19,005 bases of DNA, taken from contig CAZIUL010000076.1 of NCBI GenBank assembly GCA_964542475.1, positions 1 to 19,005 of the forward strand. Reading direction: 5' to 3'. This DNA is from CAZIUL01 sp964542475. Lineage in GTDB: Bacteria; Planctomycetota; B15-G4; CAYZWU01. Below are positions 8,693-16,237 of the stretch, piece by piece. The notes below the pieces were generated by a model. The model saw only the letters and a program-made list of their open reading frames with translations, was not told the DNA's origin and did no database searches. Both the position numbers and the translations under genes were made by a program. Each line of letters starts with the position of its first letter. The first letter of the stretch is position 1.

Positions 8693-10651
8693 TCATCTTT
8701 CTCCTCGATATTTGCGGGAAGTTCCTCCTGCTTTCTTGAGGCCCCAATAATTTTTCCACAGCTTGTCCAGATCCTCCCTGTCCTCCATGCGCTGGGAATG
8801 CACGAGTATGCCGTACCTGAGAGTCAGCTTCTCGCCTGCATTTACGGTGTATGGTTTGTGAAACAGGTGCGCCGGGCTGAAGTACACGAAAGGGATCTCC
8901 TCCGTGAGAATGACAAAGGAAGGGGAAGGGTGGTTCAGGTTCTCAGGGTGATCAAAGATGACAATGCCGGCTTCCTTTCCGGTGGCGCGCAAGACAAAAC
9001 TGCAGCTTATCCAGCGGGAGGGCTTTCCGTGGCACTCCAGGTTCTTCCTGCCTTCGCTGTCCAGGATGCTCCACCCGCTTGTTTCCGCGGCCACGCGCAC
9101 GGACATGCCCGCGTAACCGCCCCAGCTTTTTCCGCCGGGTTTTCCCGGCGGCGGGGTTCTGTCGAAGACAATGTCTTTTCCGAGCGCCTTGAAGGTGCTG
9201 TTCCATTCAATCGAGTAGGACGCGTCTGAGGAGTCATCCATGCATGGCGCTGTTATGTTAAGCACGCGCTTCTCCCTCAGCACAACGGGTTTTCCCTTGG
9301 GATGGTAATCAAGAGTCAGCTCCACCTCAGCAGAAAAGTCCTCCTTCAGCCTGCACCTCCCCACATGTAGATCGGTGAGCCCCATGTCAGGGCCTGTCTC
9401 CCAGTAGTTGATGCCGTTGATGTACTTCCAGTTGAACCAGAGCGCGCGGTGCCAGGGATGATCCGGCGGGTTGAGCCAGGTCAGGGGTACTCCGTCCGGC
9501 AGGGCCACTGGATGGAAGTACGCCTTGCCGAGCTTACGGTCGAAGTTCAGCTTCCAGACAACCTGGTCGTGGTTCATCAGTGCTATGCTGTCCTTTTCTT
9601 CTTTCCAGTAAAAGCCTTCGTCGGCCCGCGTTTCCCCTGCCCGGCTGCTTGGCGTGGTATCTCCCTTCAAATCCCCGAGCGCGAACTGGATCCCGTCGAG
9701 AAGGTGTTCGAGCACAACCGGATTCCAGAAGAGCTCGTGCATGTGTCCGAGCGCGCAGTAGAAAACCCTGCCTTGGCCGTAGCTTTTCACATAGCTGATT
9801 GCAAAATCGTTGTCCTCGCGGTGGATGGCTTTTTTCTGCTGGGGAGTGATCGTTGTCCTGTCCATGTCCAGACTGAGCAGCACTCGCACCTTGTCCCTGG
9901 AGTAGTTCTCTTTTAGCTGGTAGATCTCGTCCGCGATCTCGAGGGTGGGCGCATCCACGAACGCCTGTGCCACTGGATGGACAGGATCTTCCACCTTCAA
10001 TATGACTTTGCTTCCCGAGTTCCAGGGATGGTTGTCGAAACGCGCGCCTATGATCTCGCCGAACTCGGGCCACTTGCGAAACGATGCCACTCCCGCGTGC
10101 ATCACAGCCAGCCCCTTCCCGGATTTCAGGTACTCGACGAGGTTTCTCTTCAGTCTGGCATCCGTGGCGTCGACCTTCCTCTTCTCCTCCGCGGAAAGCG
10201 AGTCGTACTTCTCCGGCAAAAAGATCTCGTTGTTCGTGTTGTTGAACACGACCGCGTCGAAGCGGGCCAGGCTTTCCTTTTCGAAGAACGAGGCATCGTC
10301 GCTAAAGGTCGCTTCAAAAGCGCCGGTCTTTTCCGTCATGACCTCGATCGCAGCTTTTCCGTACGGAATTGATGTGTGCGCATATCCCCAGGCCCTGGAA
10401 AAAACAAGCAGTTTGCGCGCTTTCAGCGGTTCGACGCGCGCCTTTTCAGGTGCTGCCTGCTCGATCTTCACACACTCGTCAGCAGGGATCGCTTCGCGCT
10501 GCTCCCTCCCCTGCTGCTGTTCCTGTTCCCTAAAAAACAGCTGATCCTCCGCGGATGCGGCAGCGGCTCCATTCGGGCACGCGAGCAGCAAAGCCGTCAT
10601 CGCCGTCATCATCACGCTGAAAGCCATGATTGTTTTCGTTTTCACACTCAT
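8693..10651 (-). CDS. Exported fusion: ThuA-like domain plus DUF6807 (PmoA-like)
   Basis: This is a two-domain exported protein of 652 residues. The start is the ATG at 10649-10651, with GGAG 9 nt upstream; a TTG 33 bases earlier is in frame but opens no signal. The N terminus is hydrophobic (MSVKTKTIMAFSVMM...ALLLAC) and then has a Gln/Glu-rich spacer. Residues about 79-326 match ThuA-like folds, a class-I glutamine amidotransferase-like group linked to sugar metabolism (LLVFSRAWGYAHTS; GLAVMHAGVASF; YGQGRVFYCALGHM). Residues about 345-640 are DUF6807, with the HPWHRALWF signature and a C-terminal HLFHKPYTV segment. Neither domain has a settled enzymatic role known to me. It sits between the TIM barrel (25 bp gap) and the oxidoreductase (3 bp gap). 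LLAC could be a lipobox, or cleavage could be at ASA; I cannot decide. Confidence 0.88.
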   Translation of the reverse strand: MSVKTKTIMAFSVMMTAMTALLLACPNGAAAASAEDQLFFREQEQQQGREQREAIPADECVKIEQAAPEKARVEPLKARKLLVFSRAWGYAHTSIPYGKAAIEVMTEKTGAFEATFSDDASFFEKESLARFDAVVFNNTNNEIFLPEKYDSLSAEEKRKVDATDARLKRNLVEYLKSGKGLAVMHAGVASFRKWPEFGEIIGARFDNHPWNSGSKVILKVEDPVHPVAQAFVDAPTLEIADEIYQLKENYSRDKVRVLLSLDMDRTTITPQQKKAIHREDNDFAISYVKSYGQGRVFYCALGHMHELFWNPVVLEHLLDGIQFALGDLKGDTTPSSRAGETRADEGFYWKEEKDSIALMNHDQVVWKLNFDRKLGKAYFHPVALPDGVPLTWLNPPDHPWHRALWFNWKYINGINYWETGPDMGLTDLHVGRCRLKEDFSAEVELTLDYHPKGKPVVLREKRVLNITAPCMDDSSDASYSIEWNSTFKALGKDIVFDRTPPPGKPGGKSWGGYAGMSVRVAAETSGWSILDSEGRKNLECHGKPSRWISCSFVLRATGKEAGIVIFDHPENLNHPSPSFVILTEEIPFVYFSPAHLFHKPYTVNAGEKLTLRYGILVHSQRMEDREDLDKLWKNYWGLKKAGGTSRKYRGER

Positions 10652-10676
10652 GTCGAACTGCTCCATAAAAAACGTT

Positions 10677-11504
10677 TCATCCAAGGAGCCCTTTCAGGTG
10701 CTCATAGCTTTTCACTGCCTGGTCCACTGTTCCGCACTCGACCGAGAACACGATGTCACGCGGCGCCTTGCGGCAGATTTCGATGGTTCTCTTCCAGTCG
10801 ATCACACCTTGCCCGCACGCGCATCCCACGGGCGTGCCTGTCACCTTTCCCCGTTCCGCTTCGGACTGCTGCATCGAGATGTCCTTTGCATGAAGATGGA
10901 TCAGGCGGTCCGACACATGCTCGAGCCAGGCGTAAGGGTCCTGGCCGCCGATGTACGAGTTGCCCATGTCGAAGTTGATGCCGATTGCCGGCGAATCCAC
11001 CAGTGCGTGAATACGATCCAGGCCATCTGGCGTCTTGCTGTACTGCTGGTGGGGCTCGATCCCGATTTCGATTCCCCGTGCCGCAGCTGTAGATGCCGCC
11101 TCCATCAGCACGTAGCGCATGAGAACATGGTCTTCTTCCTCGGTTGTCCAGCCGGGTTTGGGGCCCTCGTCCGTGTTGACAACCGGCGCGCCGCACTCGT
11201 TGGCGAACCGGACCGCCTGTTTCAGGTACTCGACGCTGATCTCCGGTTTGCACAGAGGCGTGTGCGAGGAAAATCCGGAAAGTTTAACCCCCGCCCCATC
11301 GCAGGCCTTCTTGACGCGGTACGGATCATCCAGCATGGAAACGCTGTGAAAGTACCCTGCCTCGCTAAGAAGCTCGCGGCCCCAGTGAAGCATCGGCTCC
11401 ACGTACTCGAATCCGATCTCAGCCGCCTTTTCCACGCCCCATTCGAACGGCTTGTCCCCATGCCGTACGAACTCCATGTTAACACCGATGTAGATTTCGC
11501 CCAT
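10677..11504 (-). CDS. Sugar phosphate isomerase/epimerase-like TIM barrel (AP endonuclease 2 fold)
   Basis: This is a metal-dependent TIM barrel of the xylose-isomerase-like superfamily, 275 residues, with no signal peptide, so it is predicted to be cytoplasmic. Likely metal or catalytic residues are Glu150 (GIEPHQQ), Asp179 (NFDMGNS), His205 (IHLHAKD) and Glu256 (SVECG). A strong ribosome site (GGGAGG, 8 nt spacing) supports the start at 11502-11504. It is the first gene of the minus-strand operon and diverges from the DUF6807-discoidin gene. Members act as isomerases, epimerases or lyases on sugars and sugar derivatives, and they often sit beside Gfo/Idh/MocA genes, as here. The exact reaction is unknown. 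It differs clearly from the second TIM barrel at 16238-17134, which carries a Tat signal. Confidence 0.9.
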   Translation of the reverse strand: MGEIYIGVNMEFVRHGDKPFEWGVEKAAEIGFEYVEPMLHWGRELLSEAGYFHSVSMLDDPYRVKKACDGAGVKLSGFSSHTPLCKPEISVEYLKQAVRFANECGAPVVNTDEGPKPGWTTEEEDHVLMRYVLMEAASTAAARGIEIGIEPHQQYSKTPDGLDRIHALVDSPAIGINFDMGNSYIGGQDPYAWLEHVSDRLIHLHAKDISMQQSEAERGKVTGTPVGCACGQGVIDWKRTIEICRKAPRDIVFSVECGTVDQAVKSYEHLKGLLG

Positions 11505-11695
11505 GCTCGCTGCCTCCCTTGATCAATGCCTGCCGACGACGTTTACGACCCGGTTGCCGCAAGCCGCACACCCGGCCGGTTGTTGCTGCTTGCCATCCGC
11601 TTTTGCACCGATTATATTTCCTCATGCGCCCTCGACCAGGAAATTATGCACAAGATGCATTGATGCCCGGCAATCAAAAATGGAGCTGTTTCTTT
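11505..11695. promoter_or_regulatory. Divergent control region between the two glycan modules
   Basis: These 191 bp separate the first codons of the two divergent modules and must drive both. Three symmetric features are visible. An 8-bp inverted repeat, ATCAATGC at 11522-11529 and GCATTGAT at 11657-11664, brackets the region. A 7-bp inverted repeat, ATTTCCT at 11616-11622 and AGGAAAT at 11638-11644, has a 15-nt spacer. The palindrome TTGATCAA is at 11519-11526. Any could be an operator, but matches this short are not rare by chance. No adjacent regulator gene is present. The AT-rich part (ATTATATTT at 11611-11619) is the best place for a promoter. Confidence 0.45.
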
Positions 11696-13099
11696 ATGTG
11701 TATAAACAACCTGTTCCCGATCAGAACCATCCTGTTCGCCGCTCTTTTTCAGGCGGCTTCATTCGCGTGTACAGCTTCCGCACAGGCTGCGGCACAGGAA
11801 GACAAAAGCGGCGTTCTCCAGTACCGCATCGAAAACGTATCGTTCAAGCCGTACGTGAAAGAGCTCAAGACACCAGGCGGGCTGAACGTTCTCCTGGACA
11901 GCCCTGAAGATCATGTGCACCATCACGGGCTCATGTTCGCCCTTGGCATTAACGAGTGCGATTTCTGGGCTGAGGAGGGCGGCTCGGTGGGCACGCAGGC
12001 GGCTGGCATGCCAAAGGCGTGTGCTCCATTGCTGAAGAACGGAATCAAACGAACCGAGTTCGCCCACACTTTGACATGGAAGCGGCCTGACGGCGCGGCG
12101 CTGATCGAGGAGAAGCGGTTCATCCGCGTGTTCAGCGGAGAAGGCATCGATTCAACGCTGGTCACGTGGGAGAGCGTTCTCACCGCTTCGGGAAGGAACG
12201 ACGCTGTAAAGCTCTGGGGCAACCACTACTTCGGCCTGGGCATGCGGTTCGTGCGTGAAATGGACGGATGCACGGAGTTCCTTCACCCGGAAAGAAGCGA
12301 GGGAAAGGTTTACAGGGGTGACGAGCGGCTGACCCCCGGCCCGTGGTGCGCATGTTGGTCAGAAGTGCAGGGGAAGCCTGTCACGGTTGCGCTCTTCGAG
12401 CACCCGCTGAACCCCCGCTACCCTGGCACATTTTTCACCATGTCAGTGCATTTTGCCTACCTTTCCGCAACCCTGAACCTTCACGAGCAGCCGCGCACTC
12501 TCCGTGCGGATGATACGCTTGCGCTGCGATACGGGGTCGCGCTGTGGGACGGGCACGCGGACGCGTCAGCAATCGAACAGCGCCATCAGGAATGGCTTTC
12601 AATGGAGAACCGTCTCAGAGGCCGCGTCAACGTGGCACTGGCTGATCGCGGAACAGAAGCGTATGCTTCCAGCGAATACGGGCCCGACTACTCGGCGGAC
12701 AGGGCGATTGACGGGAGATACCTTGTGCGCGAAAAAGACAAGTGGAACTCCGCGGCTCACATTACCCCGCACTACCTTCGCCTGGACCTCGAAAAGCCCT
12801 GGGCCATCGACACGGTAATCATCCGGCACGAAGGCGCGCTGCCGATCCTCGGCGCTTTCCGGAACAACAGCTCCGACTTCCGCGTACAGGGCTCGCAAAA
12901 ACAGTGGGGCCCGTGGACCGACCTGATAAAACCGGTGCGCGGCAACACGGACAATGTGACAATCCACAGGTTCGATCCCGTTCAAGCGCGCCATGTGCGC
13001 CTGCTCATCGAGACCAGCGAGCAGAGCGGCAACAACGCCTACGGCCGGATCGCGGAGATCGAGGTGTATGCACCGAAAAACAAGGAGACGGAAAAATGA
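11696..13099 (+). CDS. Exported fusion: DUF6807 (PmoA-like) plus F5/8 type C (discoidin) domain
   Basis: This is an exported protein of 467 residues. The start chosen is the ATG at 11696, with GGAG 10 nt upstream and a Sec signal (MCINNLFPIRTILFAALFQ...SAQA). The longer frame from 11519 adds a basic, unlikely leader. Residues about 40-300 are DUF6807-like, with the His-rich EDHVHHHGLMF motif, which may bind a metal or ligand, and a final LRYGVALWDG segment. Residues about 312-461 form an F5/8 type C domain (AIDGRY; LRLDLEKPWAIDTVII; RHVRLLIETS; AEIEVYAP), a beta-sandwich that commonly binds carbohydrate. The architecture suggests a substrate-tethered enzyme or binding protein outside the cytoplasm. 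Its stop overlaps the start of the next oxidoreductase (ATGA), so the pair is translationally coupled. The reaction is unknown. Confidence 0.88.
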   Translation: MCINNLFPIRTILFAALFQAASFACTASAQAAAQEDKSGVLQYRIENVSFKPYVKELKTPGGLNVLLDSPEDHVHHHGLMFALGINECDFWAEEGGSVGTQAAGMPKACAPLLKNGIKRTEFAHTLTWKRPDGAALIEEKRFIRVFSGEGIDSTLVTWESVLTASGRNDAVKLWGNHYFGLGMRFVREMDGCTEFLHPERSEGKVYRGDERLTPGPWCACWSEVQGKPVTVALFEHPLNPRYPGTFFTMSVHFAYLSATLNLHEQPRTLRADDTLALRYGVALWDGHADASAIEQRHQEWLSMENRLRGRVNVALADRGTEAYASSEYGPDYSADRAIDGRYLVREKDKWNSAAHITPHYLRLDLEKPWAIDTVIIRHEGALPILGAFRNNSSDFRVQGSQKQWGPWTDLIKPVRGNTDNVTIHRFDPVQARHVRLLIETSEQSGNNAYGRIAEIEVYAPKNKETEK

Positions 13100-14400
13100 A
13101 AAAGAAAAGCGGATCGACCCGCCGCCAGTTCCTCAAGCGCACGGCAGCCGGTGCAGGTGCCGCGGCAGGCGTTGCAATGACCGCACCGTTTTGTGATGCA
13201 GCGGGCAGGGTGCGCGGAGCATCCGAGCGGATCGGCATCGGGTTCATCGGCGTGGGAGGGCGCGGTTCGGCACACATGCACGAGGTGCACACCGTTCGTG
13301 AGAAGTACGGTGTCCCCGTTGACATGGTTGCGGTGTGCGACGTTTACCGCCCGCGCCTGACCCGGGCAAAGGAGTACCGAAAGGTTCCAAAGGCGTACAC
13401 CGACTACCGCGATCTGCTTGCCGATCCGAACGTGGATGTGGTGGCGATAGCCACGCCGGATCATCACCACGGCTACCAGGCCATCGACGCCATAAAGGCG
13501 GGCAAGGATGTCTACTGCGAAAAACCGGTCACGCACTGGCGCCAGTTCGAGCTCACCAGGAAACTGGCGGAAACCGTTGCCGCGTCGGACCGGGTCTTCA
13601 TGCTCGGCACGCAGGCGATGAGCGACTCGGTGTGGCACCAGATGCGAACGCTTGTCCAGGACGGCGCGATAGGGCAGCCGATCCACGGAGAAACCGGCTT
13701 CTTCCGCATCGGTGACTGGGGCGAGCGCGGAATGCATGTCGAGGACCCGAACGCTGTGCCCGGAAAGGACCTGGACTGGGAGGCGTTCCTGGGTGACGCA
13801 CCCAAACGCGAGTTCAGCGTTGACAGGTTCTTCCGCTGGCGACTGTTCGAGGACTATGCAAGCGGCCCGGTCATGGATCTATACCCCCACAGCCTGACCC
13901 AGGTCGTGGACATCCTGGGCGTGGGCTTTCCGGACAAGGTCGCTGCGCTCGGGGGCATCCACCGCTACTTTTACGAGCTTCGCGAAGTGCCCGACTCGTT
14001 CAGCCTGCTTGCAACCTATCCTGAAAACGTGACGATTTCCGTGTTAGGAACCCAGGGCAACGACTTTCAGGCCACCCAGCACCGCGGGTCCGGGCAGCGC
14101 CAACCCATCATACGCGGGTGGGACGGCACGCTTTCCATCAGGGACAACAAGGAGATCGAGTTCACCCCGATCAAGATCAAGGGTGCGAAACCGGCAGCAA
14201 CACATCCGATCGATCACGGCGAGAACCTTATCAGCTACTGGAAGCACTTCTTCGACTGCGTGCGCTCGCGCGAAAGAAAAACATGGAGCCCCATGGATCT
14301 CGCCTTCCGCACACAGACAGTGCTGCACATGGCCATGCTCTCGTTCAAAAACGAAAAGATCGCCAGGTTCGACCAGAAGAGACAGGCGATCGTTTTTTAA
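13096..14400 (+). CDS. Gfo/Idh/MocA family oxidoreductase with Tat signal (second copy)
   Basis: This is a second NAD(P)-dependent sugar oxidoreductase, 434 residues. The start is the ATG at 13096, overlapping the previous stop as ATGA and preceded by AAGGAG at 8 nt. The open frame continues upstream to 12742, but there it only shadows the discoidin domain. The N terminus has twin arginines (TRRQFLKRTAAGAGAAAG). The Rossmann motif GVGGRG is at 52-57, ATPDHHH at 119-125 and EKP at 142-144, followed by a C-terminal dimerisation and substrate domain (GPVMDLYPHSLTQVVDILG). It pairs with the DUF6807-discoidin gene, mirroring the minus-strand operon, where a different Gfo/Idh/MocA gene follows a DUF6807 gene. 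The two oxidoreductases are family relatives, not recent duplicates. Confidence 0.93.
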   Translation: MKKKSGSTRRQFLKRTAAGAGAAAGVAMTAPFCDAAGRVRGASERIGIGFIGVGGRGSAHMHEVHTVREKYGVPVDMVAVCDVYRPRLTRAKEYRKVPKAYTDYRDLLADPNVDVVAIATPDHHHGYQAIDAIKAGKDVYCEKPVTHWRQFELTRKLAETVAASDRVFMLGTQAMSDSVWHQMRTLVQDGAIGQPIHGETGFFRIGDWGERGMHVEDPNAVPGKDLDWEAFLGDAPKREFSVDRFFRWRLFEDYASGPVMDLYPHSLTQVVDILGVGFPDKVAALGGIHRYFYELREVPDSFSLLATYPENVTISVLGTQGNDFQATQHRGSGQRQPIIRGWDGTLSIRDNKEIEFTPIKIKGAKPAATHPIDHGENLISYWKHFFDCVRSRERKTWSPMDLAFRTQTVLHMAMLSFKNEKIARFDQKRQAIVF

Positions 14401-14453
14401 CAAAAAAAGGGACAGACACATCATTTCCGCTGCAGGAAAACAAAAAAGGAAAC

Positions 14454-14478
14454 GGATGACCGGGGAAACCGGTTATCC
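14454..14478 (+). promoter_or_regulatory. Perfect 10-bp hairpin between oxidoreductase and TPR gene
   Basis: The arm GGATGACCGG at 14454-14463 pairs with CCGGTTATCC at 14469-14478 around a GGAAA loop: nine Watson-Crick pairs and one G-U. No T run follows on the plus strand, so it is not a classical intrinsic terminator there. Read on the minus strand it is followed by a T-rich tract (from the A-rich 14432-14452), but no minus-strand gene would use it. It lies 20 nt before the TPR gene start and may mark an operon boundary or an RNA processing site. Confidence 0.5.
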
Positions 14479-14498
14479 ATCGCCTCCATGGCTATGAG

Positions 14499-16202
14499 AT
14501 GAAACAGAACAAGAAATTGCTTTTCAGTTCGATATCAATGTTGCTGCTGATCTGCATCACCGCCCTCGTTTACCTGCCGTCTGTTGACGGAGAGTTCGTG
14601 TTCGATGACGAGGTCTTGATACGGAACAACCCGGACATCCAGAATCCGTATTTTCTAAAGGAGTTCCTGTTTTCGCCGTTCGGCGTTATGTCCGGCGCTG
14701 TCGGCCAAGCTTCGGATCCGTCCGGAACCATGCCGTTCTACCGTCCCCTCTCCATGCTCTTCTTCTGGCTCGATTACAACCTCTGGGGATTAGATCCATT
14801 CGGATATCACATCACTAATATCGTTCTGCACCTGATCAACGTGGCTGTTCTCTTTTTGATTCTCACAAAGCTCGGGCTCGATCATGCGGGCGCTTTCTTC
14901 GGAGCGCTGCTTTTTTCCGTGTTTCCGCCGCACTTCGAAAACATCTCCTGGATATCCGGCAGAACGGACGTCATATCGTTTCTGTTCGCGTCCGTTTCCG
15001 CGCTCTACTTCATACAGTTCATAAAGCAAAGAAGCTATTCGTTCGTTGCGCTTTCCGCGGTCTTTTACCTTCTTTCACTGCTGTCGAAGGAGAGCAACAT
15101 TCTGCTCATCCTTGTCGCTGCCCTCGTTCTTTTGAAGAAAACGCGCTCTCTTGCGGCTTTTGCCGGATCGATCCTCCCGTTCGCGGCCTGCCTGGCAGCA
15201 TGGTACATGCTGAGGTACAACGCGCTTGGATCCGCTTCTGTAGAGACATCGGGCAGGAGCGTTCTCGACTTTTTTTCGATCCTCGGTTTCTACTGCATCA
15301 GGACGGTTTTCCCCTTTTGCCTGAGTGTCACTATCAACTCCGCGCAGGTTTTTGACAATCCATGGTATCTCGCGGCTGGAATAGCGATAAGCAGCTTGTT
15401 CCTGTTTTCAGCGGTTTACCTTCTAAAGAAACGCTTTTCCGCGTCAGGCGCGCCGTTCCTCGTGTTCTCGTTCTGTGCGGCGCTGGCCCCCTCGATGATG
15501 GTTGTTTTCTCCGCGTCCGCCCTGTCGTATGTGGCTTGGCGGTTCGTTTACATGGCATCAGCCTTTTTTACATCGTACCTGGTGTATCTTCTATTCAACA
15601 AAACAAGGATCAGGACGGTGTCGATACTTTTCTCCCTGTTGATAGCGTTTGCCTATTCCTGTGAAATCTGGGGCAAGAACGGCCTGTACGGCAGGCCAAG
15701 CTCCGAGTTCTGGCTTAACATCGATGACGTAAAAAGCGAGAGCATTCTTGTTCAATACAACGTGGGTATGGCACTTCTCAAAAAAGATGAAAACAAAGGC
15801 CTGGAGATACTGAACTCCATACTCTCCAAAGAAGATCACCCGCTTTACGAATACTCGAAAAGACTGGTCCTCGAATCGCTGGGAACTCTTTACACCGAAA
15901 AAAAGAACTTCAACAAAGCCGGCAACTATTTCGACCTTCTCATGAGCTCCGGAGATCAGCACACTCAAAGCACCTATTTCCAATACGCAAACTACCTCGG
16001 GCTGTCCGGAAACCGGGAACAGGGCGATGGGATCGTCTCCCAAATGCTCGCCAGGTTCCCGAACAACCATCTTGTTCTTTTGAATTCAGCCAAGTATTAC
16101 CTGGCTGTAAAAGAGCACAAGAAAGCGAAAGAGCTGCTCGAACAGGACTACAAGCTGTTTCCCAACAGCAAGACCGCCGAGATGCTGTCGGCGATAGATT
16201 AG
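14499..16202 (+). CDS. Multi-pass membrane protein with C-terminal TPR repeats (TMTC / GT-C-like)
   Basis: This is a polytopic membrane protein of 567 residues. Hydrophobic segments include about 8-26, 107-124, 130-143, 158-175, 181-196, 200-212, 219-237, 292-309, 319-338, 350-366 and 372-389. The first outside loop carries FDD (35-37), then YRPLS (81-85), HITNIVLH (104-111), SGRTD (153-157) and SKES (196-199), a pattern seen in TMTC-like proteins with a GT-C/PMT fold that transfer sugars from lipid donors to proteins. Residues about 410-567 look like TPR repeats (NVGMALLKK; NKAGNYFDLL; AKYYLAVKEHKKAKELL). The ribosome site is weak. GC content is visibly lower than in the neighbours: sample 60-base lines give 40-48%, against 62-67% in adjacent genes. 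It interrupts the glycan module and may be inserted or transferred. Glycosyltransferase activity is an inference. Confidence 0.75.
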   Translation: MKQNKKLLFSSISMLLLICITALVYLPSVDGEFVFDDEVLIRNNPDIQNPYFLKEFLFSPFGVMSGAVGQASDPSGTMPFYRPLSMLFFWLDYNLWGLDPFGYHITNIVLHLINVAVLFLILTKLGLDHAGAFFGALLFSVFPPHFENISWISGRTDVISFLFASVSALYFIQFIKQRSYSFVALSAVFYLLSLLSKESNILLILVAALVLLKKTRSLAAFAGSILPFAACLAAWYMLRYNALGSASVETSGRSVLDFFSILGFYCIRTVFPFCLSVTINSAQVFDNPWYLAAGIAISSLFLFSAVYLLKKRFSASGAPFLVFSFCAALAPSMMVVFSASALSYVAWRFVYMASAFFTSYLVYLLFNKTRIRTVSILFSLLIAFAYSCEIWGKNGLYGRPSSEFWLNIDDVKSESILVQYNVGMALLKKDENKGLEILNSILSKEDHPLYEYSKRLVLESLGTLYTEKKNFNKAGNYFDLLMSSGDQHTQSTYFQYANYLGLSGNREQGDGIVSQMLARFPNNHLVLLNSAKYYLAVKEHKKAKELLEQDYKLFPNSKTAEMLSAID

Positions 16203-16237
16203 TATTGATTATTGATTTCCAAATTAAGGAGTAAACC

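Noticed and set aside
7562..9229. A 555-codon open frame on the plus strand
   Set aside because: It lies antisense across the oxidoreductase and ThuA-DUF6807 genes, which both have clear family motifs and ribosome sites.
10652..10684. TTG start for the ThuA-DUF6807 gene 33 bases upstream
   Set aside because: The ATG at 10651 has GGAG at a good distance and directly opens the hydrophobic signal segment.
12742..13095. Upstream extension of the second oxidoreductase
   Set aside because: This part overlaps the F5/8 C domain in another frame, and the ATG at 13096 has a strong ribosome site and Tat signal.
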